Shown in pieces: positions 5,988 to 11,081 of a stretch of DNA of 11,081 nt (position 1 is its first letter; each line of letters opens with the position of its first letter). This DNA is from JBBTWV01 sp038062615 (GTDB lineage Bacteria > Patescibacteriota > Gracilibacteria > UBA1369 > UM-FILTER-53-11): contig JBBTWV010000078.1 of the NCBI GenBank assembly GCA_038062615.1, positions 1 through 11,081 on the forward strand, read 5' to 3'. Both the position numbers and the translations under genes were made by a program. The notes beneath the pieces were generated by a model. That model was not told the origin of the DNA and ran no database searches. It worked only from the letters and a program-made list of their open reading frames with translations.

Positions 5988-7649
5988 TCAATAAACAGCT
6001 TCAAGATAGCACTTCTCGCAATAAACGATTTCCGGCCGCTCTGGCGCGTAACTTGTTTTCATCTCAGTGCCGCATTTCATGCAAGGCCTGTTCCACAAAC
6101 GGCGCGGATTTCTTTGCGCTCTCCGTGCTTGATGCCTGCAAAAGAAGCACTTTCGCGGGAGGGCAACTTTTAAAAAGTGCTTCATGAGGGTGAACTCCTG
6201 CTTGTTGATAGCGTAGTTGCGGGCGCAATCTTCGCAGGCCAAAATTCGATCACAAATATCTTCCTCAGTCTCATCAATGGAGTCTGGCAAAACGCTAGCC
6301 GCCACGGTATTTTTAGCTTCTTCGTCACGCCACTTATAGCCTTGGGTTACCGCATCTTTTTTGGTAAGAGGATAAAAATCCTGCGCGAGCGTTTCATTAT
6401 AAGCAAAAGAAGAGAGCTGAATCGGGAAAAACTCTCCATACTCACCACTGGACTTCATCTGCTCAATAATTTTTGGCAGCAAACTTTCATACTCTTCCTT
6501 GGTGTACTGCTTATTCAAAACGCAGTATTTTTTGCGTTTTAAACCAATGCATCCAAAACAGTCTTCGCAAGAAACGCAGTAGTTGCAGTATTGAAGATTG
6601 CGATTGGGGCTCAAGCAATGAAGGCAGAACTTGAGGTTATAAACACTGTAGCCGCTAAATGCCGTTTCATAGAGCAGTTCGGCCTTATCTCCGCATTCTT
6701 GTATGTCCATGCAGTCTTTGGCGTCCATAAAAGACTGGTCAAAATATTTACAGTCCCACAAGTCGCGAGAATCAAAACACTGCACGGCATTTTTGCAGTT
6801 TACGAGATAATCGCCTGTTACATTTTCATTATGCGTACCGTGCATGAATTTTTGAGGAAATTTTAAGGCAAATTCTGCCCAGGCTTTTTTATCGGCCTCA
6901 ATGCCAGAGCGAAAACCGAGCCGTGCCATCCACTCTTCATAAAGTTCTTTGCCCACGGGCTGATTTTGGATGTAGTACTCTTTATGTCTCAAATTACTAG
7001 ACATGAAGCAGTTCTTACAGCCAATGCAGTTTTTTAAATAAGCACTATCAATGCACTGTTCGCAGTCCTGCAAAAAATACGAGCGGTAGCAGTTTTCGCA
7101 GTCAATACACTCATAGCAAAGCTCGCACTGTTTTACCCGATAGCAGTCGCTGCAGCTTTTAGAACTATTGGTGCTGTAGCTGTAGTAGCAGTCCCAGTTT
7201 TCGTCGGAATCAAAAATCAAATAGCAGTTTTTATTTTTGCCGGCATAGTTGGTGTACTGGGAATTTTCATCGAAGTGAAAGGCGGTTTGCAGTGCAGGAC
7301 GTGGAACCGCTTTAGAAAGCTCTCCGTACTGCTCAAAAAACGAGCGATTAAAATCAAAATCACGCCCAAAGTAGACGCCATCCCATGCGTCGCTATGCCA
7401 ATAGGCTTGGTCAAAAACTTTGTAAGCCCCGTTGGGTGCGTAATTGCTAATGATGGGTTTGCCGGTGGCATCGCACTGACGCTTGTAGAGAAAAAGATGA
7501 TTGCCTTGGGCAAGTCGTCTCTGTTTGCGGCAAGCTACACATAATGTTGGTGGTGGAACTTTTACTTTTTCATAAAAGCGAAAGTCATCGTCTTCAACTA
7601 CGAAGGAGGCTTGGCAATTTTGGCAGGTGCGTGGTTCTGGCATAAACAT
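5988..7649 (-). CDS. Cys-rich multi-zinc-ribbon repeat protein B, function unknown
   Basis: 553 residues with about 41 cysteines, cytosolic. The ATG at 7649 is chosen because AGGGAAG lies 6 nt upstream; ATG at 7643 and an in-frame TTG at 7682 are alternatives. It has the same four-part order as A. The N-terminal ribbon module has C9/C12, C37/C40, and YWHSDAWDG then DFDFNRSFFEQ. Cys block 1 (142-214) is followed by LRHKEYYIQNQP. Cys block 2 ends FGCIGLKRKKYCVLNKQYTKEEYE and is followed by GEYGEFFP. The C-terminal module has C472/C475, C501/C504, C523/C526 and C544/C547, ending YCEKCYLEAVY. Unlike A, the loop after block 1 has lost the full NKQY motif (IQNQPVGKELYEE). It is second in the operon, separated from C by 88 bp containing tandem hairpins. 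Stop TGA. Confidence 0.88.
   Translation of the reverse strand: MFMPEPRTCQNCQASFVVEDDDFRFYEKVKVPPPTLCVACRKQRRLAQGNHLFLYKRQCDATGKPIISNYAPNGAYKVFDQAYWHSDAWDGVYFGRDFDFNRSFFEQYGELSKAVPRPALQTAFHFDENSQYTNYAGKNKNCYLIFDSDENWDCYYSYSTNSSKSCSDCYRVKQCELCYECIDCENCYRSYFLQDCEQCIDSAYLKNCIGCKNCFMSSNLRHKEYYIQNQPVGKELYEEWMARLGFRSGIEADKKAWAEFALKFPQKFMHGTHNENVTGDYLVNCKNAVQCFDSRDLWDCKYFDQSFMDAKDCMDIQECGDKAELLYETAFSGYSVYNLKFCLHCLSPNRNLQYCNYCVSCEDCFGCIGLKRKKYCVLNKQYTKEEYESLLPKIIEQMKSSGEYGEFFPIQLSSFAYNETLAQDFYPLTKKDAVTQGYKWRDEEAKNTVAASVLPDSIDETEEDICDRILACEDCARNYAINKQEFTLMKHFLKVALPRKCFFCRHQARRAQRNPRRLWNRPCMKCGTEMKTSYAPERPEIVYCEKCYLEAVY
7008..7226 (-). repeat. three-residue-register Cys block of protein B (residues 142-214)
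   Basis: Cysteines lie at 142, 154, 166, 169, 175, 178, 181, 184, 187, 196, 199, 208, 211 and 214. All share the same residue modulo 3, with intervals 3, 6, 9 or 12. The register is kept although the intervening residues differ from those in protein A, which indicates selection on Cys phase rather than on sequence. Confidence 0.78.
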
Positions 7650-7684
7650 GGCTATCTTCCCTGGTTGAAAGCCATTTTGCAACT

Positions 7685-7720
7685 ATGATGCCTCAGCATC
7701 ATGTCATCTGCATAGATGAC
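7685..7720. promoter_or_regulatory. two abutting perfect hairpins between genes C and B
   Basis: ATGATGC-ctca-GCATCAT (7685-7702) is followed without a gap by GTCATCT-gcat-AGATGAC (7703-7720). Each has a 7-bp perfect stem and a 4-nt loop. They lie in the 88-bp spacer of the operon, after the stop of C and just before the Shine-Dalgarno of B. No T-run follows on the minus strand, so a classical terminator is unlikely. They may mark mRNA processing, protect the downstream message or be a short palindromic repeat. Confidence 0.55.
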
Positions 7721-7737
7721 TCTAGCGAGGGCAACCT

Positions 7738-9558
7738 TTAATAGACCGCTTCCAAATAACATTTTTCGCAATAAATTTTTTCTGGCCGCTGAGGGCTATA
7801 GGTGGTCTGGATATCGGCGGCGCACTGATGGCACTTTCTTGCAAATAGCTGGCGTGGATTACGGAGCGCCAGACGATCTTTATGGCGTTGATCAGGGCAT
7901 TTTCGCGGAATTGGCAGGTGCATTGATTTATAAAATTCCAGTTCTTGAGGAATGATTTTGTAGAGTTTCCCGCTTGCTTCGCATGTAAGAATTTGGTCGC
8001 AAATGGAATTATCAACTTTTTTAATCTCCCAGGGAATTTCAACTTGAGGACCCAGATATAAATCTTTTTTGGATTCTTCATCGAACCATTGCCAGCCGCT
8101 GGCTGCAGCTTCTTTTTGAGTTAAAGGAAAATATTCTTGCGCCACGGTTTCGTTATAAGCAAAAGGAGAAATTGAGGTGGGGAAAAACTCACCCCATTCT
8201 TGATGTATACGCTCGGCTTCGCTCAAACTGGGTCGCACGCGCTTCGTGCGACACTCGCCTGAGCTCGCAAAGCCAGATTTTCGCTCAGCCTGCGCGGCGC
8301 CGTCTCGCCTTCTATAACTCGACGTGCCGCCTGAGCGGCCACCGTGCGGCGCCCCTGTTTTTTGCATATGCTGAATGATTCGCGGCACTAAATCTTCATA
8401 TTCCTCCTTAGAATATTGTTTGTTGAGTACGCAATATTCCGAATTCCTCAGCCCAATGCACCCAAAAAGATTTTTTGAATGATGGCAGGCGTCACAGTAA
8501 AGAGCATCTGAAACGCGGTTACAGAATTTAGAAAAGAGCGTTTTATAGTTTTGGTAAGCGCCTAAATATTCATAACAAAGCTCATTTTCTTCAGTGTAGT
8601 TGTTGTCATAACAATTTTTGAGATCCACTACTTGTGCACAGTATTTTGAGTCCTGACAGCGATCGCTGTAGTAGGAGTCATAGGTGTTTTTTGACTGATA
8701 CACATAATTTCCGCTCACATTTTCCACCTGATTACTTTGCATGTACCGGTGCGGGATCTGAAGTTTTAAATGGTCGAGCTGAGTTTGTAGGTGTTTGTGT
8801 ATTTCTGGCTTGCAGAGGTCTAATTCGCGCTTGCGTTTTTCATATTCTTCACGAGAAAACGGCTGATTAAAAATGTAATACTGTTTGTTTCGCAACCCGG
8901 CGCACCCAATACAGTCGTTGCATCCTTGGAGGTCGTAGCAGTACATGAGACTGCGTGAACTGTGACAGTCTTGGCAGTAGAAGCATTCATATAATTTGCG
9001 ACAGTCTGTACATTCGTAGCATCTTTCGCACTCGCGAACGACGAGGGTATCAATGCAATTGGTAGAATAGTACGGTGAACCGTAATAGCAATCTTGTGAG
9101 TAAACGGAGCCAAAGATGAGGTAGCTGTCTTTGGTGTGTCCAATGTAGTTACAATAATCGCTGTTCTCACTGTTCCAGAGCGAGACCGCTAGCTGCGGAA
9201 CTTCCTGCTGAAGCTCGGCGTACTGCTCAAAAAATGAGCGACTAAAATCAAAATCTCTACCGTAATTTTTGCCGTCCCACTTGTCGCTCCACCACTCGTC
9301 ATGCGCATAAATTTTAAATGGTTTCTCGGGGCTTAAATTGGAGATGATGGTTTTTCCGCTGAGATCAGACTTGCGGTGATATAGGTGGCGTTCATTACGC
9401 CAAGAAAGTCTTCGTTGCTGACGGCAAAGTGGGCAGTGAGTGGGAGGAGGAACAGAATATTTTTCCCCATTAAATTCCGGCGAGATATCTTTCAGAAAAT
9501 TTTCGTCATCAGATAAAATTTTAAATGGATTGCGGCAGTGAGCGCATGTTTGATTCAT
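7738..9558 (-). CDS. Cys-rich multi-zinc-ribbon repeat protein C with an in-frame insertion, function unknown
   Basis: 606 residues, first gene of the operon, cytosolic. It starts at ATG 9558 with no Shine-Dalgarno but a -10 box 7 nt away. N-terminal module: C5/C8 and C42/C45, with about ten extra residues between the pairs, then RKSDLSGK (Ser where A and B have Cys), WWSDKWDG and DFDFSRSFFEQ. Cys block 1 is at about 157-219. Cys block 2 ends FGCIGLRNSEYCVLNKQYSKEEYE. Residues 403-453 are an insertion absent from A and B; EWGEFFP resumes at 454. In the C-terminal module the first ribbon is decayed (C526-EA-S529, C554-PD-Q557), while C576/C579 and C597/C600 are intact. This is the most divergent of the three; the frame is nevertheless fully open. 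Confidence 0.88.
   Translation of the reverse strand: MNQTCAHCRNPFKILSDDENFLKDISPEFNGEKYSVPPPTHCPLCRQQRRLSWRNERHLYHRKSDLSGKTIISNLSPEKPFKIYAHDEWWSDKWDGKNYGRDFDFSRSFFEQYAELQQEVPQLAVSLWNSENSDYCNYIGHTKDSYLIFGSVYSQDCYYGSPYYSTNCIDTLVVRECERCYECTDCRKLYECFYCQDCHSSRSLMYCYDLQGCNDCIGCAGLRNKQYYIFNQPFSREEYEKRKRELDLCKPEIHKHLQTQLDHLKLQIPHRYMQSNQVENVSGNYVYQSKNTYDSYYSDRCQDSKYCAQVVDLKNCYDNNYTEENELCYEYLGAYQNYKTLFSKFCNRVSDALYCDACHHSKNLFGCIGLRNSEYCVLNKQYSKEEYEDLVPRIIQHMQKTGAPHGGRSGGTSSYRRRDGAAQAERKSGFASSGECRTKRVRPSLSEAERIHQEWGEFFPTSISPFAYNETVAQEYFPLTQKEAAASGWQWFDEESKKDLYLGPQVEIPWEIKKVDNSICDQILTCEASGKLYKIIPQELEFYKSMHLPIPRKCPDQRHKDRLALRNPRQLFARKCHQCAADIQTTYSPQRPEKIYCEKCYLEAVY
8200..8352 (-). repeat. 51-codon GC-rich, hairpin-bearing insertion inside gene C
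   Basis: Compared with paralogs A and B, whose sequence runs directly from M(K)xxG to E(Y)GEFFP, gene C has 153 extra bases here with no frame change. The insert is about 64% GC. It holds a perfect 8-bp stem GTCGCACG / CGTGCGAC with a 5-nt loop (8232-8252), a GCCGC-ctga-GCGGC hairpin (8326-8339) and the palindrome CGGCGCCG (8295-8302). The encoded peptide is rich in Gly, Arg, Ser and Ala and looks disordered. In-frame palindromic inserts of this type are known as RPE elements in Rickettsia. Kinship with the element at 407-539 is possible but unproven. Confidence 0.75.
8902..9057 (-). repeat. three-residue-register Cys block of protein C (residues 168-219)
   Basis: Cysteines lie at 168, 177, 180, 183, 186, 192, 195, 198, 207, 213, 216 and 219, all in one phase modulo 3. 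The preceding Cys157 is out of phase by two residues, so the register starts later than in A and B. Units include CERCYECTD and CFYCQDC. Confidence 0.75.
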
Positions 9559-9565
9559 AGGTTAT

Positions 9566-9571
9566 ATAGTA
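9566..9571 (-). promoter_or_regulatory. promoter of the Cys-rich operon, -10 box, probably leaderless
   Basis: On the minus strand TACTAT lies 7 nt before the ATG of gene C, with a 17-nt spacer to TTTACT (9589-9594), which matches TTGACA at 4 of 6 positions. Transcription would start at or one base before the ATG, and there is no Shine-Dalgarno, so the message is predicted to be leaderless. Confidence 0.5.
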
Positions 9572-9601
9572 CAACAGAATGAGCATGTAGTAAATCGTTC
9601 A

Positions 9602-9611
9602 TAGTATACTA
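9602..9611. promoter_or_regulatory. 10-bp palindrome TAGTATACTA in the divergent regulatory region
   Basis: A perfect palindrome sits about midway between gene C and the TrmB-like gene. Related TAGTA/TACTA words recur in the same 114-bp gap at the gene C -10 region and at 9661-9668. It may be a regulator site or an additional -10 box (TATACT reads on both strands). Confidence 0.35.
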
Positions 9612-9635
9612 ACCTGTTAATATGGGCTAAACTAA

Positions 9636-9653
9636 TGTAGAAAAAAATCTACA
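9636..9653. promoter_or_regulatory. candidate operator TGTAGA-N6-TCTACA
   Basis: A perfect 6-bp inverted repeat around six A residues overlaps the -35 and spacer of the promoter for the TrmB-like gene at 9673. A dimeric HTH protein bound here would block RNA polymerase. Autoregulation by the adjacent TrmB-like protein is the simplest inference, with possible control of the divergent Cys-rich operon. Confidence 0.5.
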
Positions 9654-9660
9654 ACAGTGC

Positions 9661-9666
9661 TATACT
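9661..9666 (+). promoter_or_regulatory. promoter of the TrmB-like gene, -10 box, probably leaderless
   Basis: TATACT is followed after six bases by the GTG start codon at 9673. A 17-nt spacer separates it from TAGAAA (9638-9643), 4 of 6 to the -35 consensus. The predicted transcription start coincides with the start codon, and no Shine-Dalgarno is present. Confidence 0.5.
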
Positions 9667-9672
9667 ACTTTT

Positions 9673-10428
9673 GTGATAGCCGAACTTAATAAACTTGGAC
9701 TCACGAGTGAAGAGGCGCGAGTCTACTTAGCCTGCTTAGAAATAAATGGTGGTGCTGTTTCATCTATCGCCAAGAAAGCTGGGATACATCGGGTGAGTTG
9801 TTATCACACGCTGGAAAATTTGCATCAAAAAAGATTCCTCACACACTTCACTAAAAACGGCGTGAAGCACTTTGCCCCTGAGCCGCCGGAGCAGCTTGTA
9901 AAAATCGCCGAAGAAAAAGTAAATATTAGCAAAGGTTTGGTTCCTGAACTTCGCTCGCTCGTAAGTAGTTTAGCCTTTAAACCAAAGATTCGACTCTATG
10001 AAGGCCAGGCCGGGGTCGAGCGTGTTTTTAATGAGTCATTAAAGGCTCAAAAAGAAATTTTGGGCTATACTAATTTAAAACTCATTATCCAGTTTTTTCC
10101 TGAGTTTTTTAAGTCCCATATGGCTGAAAAGCTTAAGAGAGACATTAAGACTCGTTATCTTTCGCCGCGGACGATTGAAAGTGTTCAGACGATCAACCGT
10201 TTTCTCCCCAAGAACTATAACCAAAATCTTTTAGAAGTTTTGTTGGTAAATAGGGTCCAATTTCCTTTTGAAAACGAGATCCTTATTTTTGGGAATTCTG
10301 TGGGTATTATTTCTCTCAAGCCTGGCGAACAATTAGGGCTCATTGTTGATAGTCCAACTTTTTCACGCACGATGACCGCTATTTTTGATCTGGCTTGGTT
10401 GGGTGCCACAGCATTTGTGGCAAAGTGA
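9673..10428 (+). CDS. TrmB-family transcriptional regulator
   Basis: 251 residues starting at GTG. The start fits the family, which begins with LGLTSEEARVYLACLE. Residues 1-70 are the winged helix-turn-helix, with recognition region VSSIAKKAGIHRVSCYHTLENL (split here as VSSIAKKAGI and HRVSCYHTLENL). A helical linker (about 72-100) follows, likely for dimerisation. The effector-type domain starts KPKIRLYEGQAGVERVFNE (103 onward) and ends in FDLAWLG. TrmB proteins are best known as sugar-responsive regulators in Archaea, and shorter relatives are common in CPR bacteria. It is divergent from the Cys-rich operon across 114 bp with paired promoters and a palindrome, which makes that operon and its own gene the likely targets. 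The ligand is unknown. Stop TGA. Confidence 0.85.
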   Translation: MIAELNKLGLTSEEARVYLACLEINGGAVSSIAKKAGIHRVSCYHTLENLHQKRFLTHFTKNGVKHFAPEPPEQLVKIAEEKVNISKGLVPELRSLVSSLAFKPKIRLYEGQAGVERVFNESLKAQKEILGYTNLKLIIQFFPEFFKSHMAEKLKRDIKTRYLSPRTIESVQTINRFLPKNYNQNLLEVLLVNRVQFPFENEILIFGNSVGIISLKPGEQLGLIVDSPTFSRTMTAIFDLAWLGATAFVAK

Positions 10429-10430
10429 AC

Positions 10431-11081
10431 TTATAATCCATTCCAGATGAGCTCAAAAAAGGCGCGCTGGGTTTTAGCTAAGGCCGGATTTCGAATCTCT
10501 GTAGCGCATACCTGGTTTTCACCATACGAAATCATGTAAATCGTATTGGAACAGATAATGGTATCGGATGGAAAAATAACGTCTTTCGGTAAAATTTTGA
10601 TTTGATGATTGGGAGATGAAAACTGTTTTTGATAACGGTGTGCTTCTGGGCTATCAACAAGCAACTCTTTGGCTCTCCCCTGTTTTTGTGCAAGGACCTC
10701 GGCCACTTTATCCACGTACTCTGGCATCATCTTTTTTACTAATTCAGGATGAAAAGCGGCATAAAATTCTTTTTCTTTGAGGACTTCTTCATACACCTTC
10801 ATGCTTTCTTCTTTGCCTTCAAAAAAACGCACTTTAGGGGTAATGCTGAGTTTATTTTCCATAGCCAACAGCTGTGGCAGTTTTTCTTTAAGCACTCGGC
10901 GCGATTCTTCAATTTGCCTTTCTTTAAGGGCTAGAACGTCCGAAATTTCTTCTACCGGCACGCACCGTATGTAAGTTATCCCGTTCTGCTCATACTCCTC
11001 CCTGAGGTGAATTTTTTTGAGGCGTTCGAGAATTTCATACATAGAGGAACGTGGCACACCGGCGTACTTTGCCATGACGCT
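10431..11081 (-). CDS. second TrmB-family transcriptional regulator, N-terminus outside the window
   Basis: The frame is open to the right edge, giving 216 residues. The visible start, SVMAKYAGVPRSSMYEILERL, is the middle of the TrmB winged HTH (usual form: SEIAKKAGVPRTTVYRILESL), so about 25-30 residues lie beyond the window. The internal ATG at 11075 is therefore not the true start. A helical linker follows (VLALKERQIEESRRVLKEKL), then KVRFFEGKEESMKVYEEVL, the same effector-domain opening as in the neighbour, and the end FFELIWNGL. It is convergent with the first regulator, the two stops being 2 bp apart. The two proteins are clear but distant paralogs. Target and ligand are unknown. Confidence 0.83.
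   Translation of the reverse strand, partial: SVMAKYAGVPRSSMYEILERLKKIHLREEYEQNGITYIRCVPVEEISDVLALKERQIEESRRVLKEKLPQLLAMENKLSITPKVRFFEGKEESMKVYEEVLKEKEFYAAFHPELVKKMMPEYVDKVAEVLAQKQGRAKELLVDSPEAHRYQKQFSSPNHQIKILPKDVIFPSDTIICSNTIYMISYGENQVCATEIRNPALAKTQRAFFELIWNGL

Noticed and set aside
5988..7682. Longer starts for genes B (TTG at 7682) and A (TTG at 6004)
   Set aside because: ATG codons at 7649 and 5977 each follow a good purine-rich Shine-Dalgarno at normal spacing, and the conserved zinc-ribbon module begins right after them. The upstream residues have no counterpart in the paralogs.
8172..8870. Overlapping frames on the opposite strand of the Cys-rich genes
   Set aside because: The Cys codon pattern of the minus strand creates spurious open frames. 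The paralog comparison shows that the minus-strand frames are the real ones.
4361..9558. Reading the Cys-rich proteins as ferredoxins or DnaJ-type chaperones
   Set aside because: Cluster-binding spacing C-x2-C-x2-C-x3-C-P is not found as such, and the CxxCxGxG repeats of DnaJ are absent. The resemblance is only in Cys content.
10404..10422. Hairpin TGCCACA-gcatt-TGTGGCA at the 3' end of the first TrmB-like gene as a terminator
   Set aside because: The stem is perfect but it is inside the coding sequence and no T-run follows in either direction. It may be chance.
1..11081. CRISPR array, tRNA or rRNA genes, recoded stop codons
   Set aside because: No regularly spaced DNA repeats and no tRNA or rRNA signature was seen. 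TGA ends gene B and the first TrmB-like gene at sensible places, so TGA-to-Gly recoding is not supported.

Overview
The window looks like a Candidate Phyla Radiation (Patescibacteria) chromosome, probably Peregrinibacteria-like. The signs are TrmB-type regulators in a bacterial setting, a WxL/DUF916 envelope pair, many genes with little or no Shine-Dalgarno sequence, and three large Cys-rich proteins ending in NKQY-EEYE and GEFFP type blocks of a kind I associate with these genomes. Two genes end in TGA, so TGA is a stop here. That argues against the recoded Gracilibacteria and Absconditabacteria. The taxonomic call is inference, since no rRNA or universal marker is present.

Layout. At the left edge is the N-terminal part of a DMT/EamA transporter (minus). 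It is divergent from a 356-aa transglutaminase-like protein (plus), and a 133-bp inverted-repeat element fills most of the gap between them. A small membrane protein follows and meets a zinc-finger/HTH protein tail to tail; that protein resembles the N-terminal part of an IS1-type transposase. Next come a palindrome, an uncatalogued 42-codon membrane peptide ORF, a secreted WxL-like protein and a DUF916/WxLIP-like membrane-anchored partner, all on the plus strand.

Positions 4361 to 9558 (minus) are occupied by three tandem paralogous Cys-rich proteins, called C, B and A here in order of transcription (606, 553 and 538 aa). Each has a zinc-ribbon module, a Cys-rich repeat block, a second Cys block and a C-terminal zinc-ribbon module related to the N-terminal one. 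In the first block the cysteines fall on a strict three-residue register. Gene C also carries a 51-codon, about 64% GC, hairpin-bearing in-frame insertion absent from A and B, and has lost two putative zinc ligands.

The Cys-rich operon is divergent from a TrmB-family regulator. Both genes have -10 boxes placed so that transcription would start at or next to the start codon, and a TGTAGA-N6-TCTACA palindrome overlaps the regulator's promoter. A second TrmB-like gene, convergent with the first, runs off the right edge. The simplest reading is a TrmB-controlled operon of cytosolic metal-binding or structural Cys-lattice proteins. Their function is unknown and no name is assigned.
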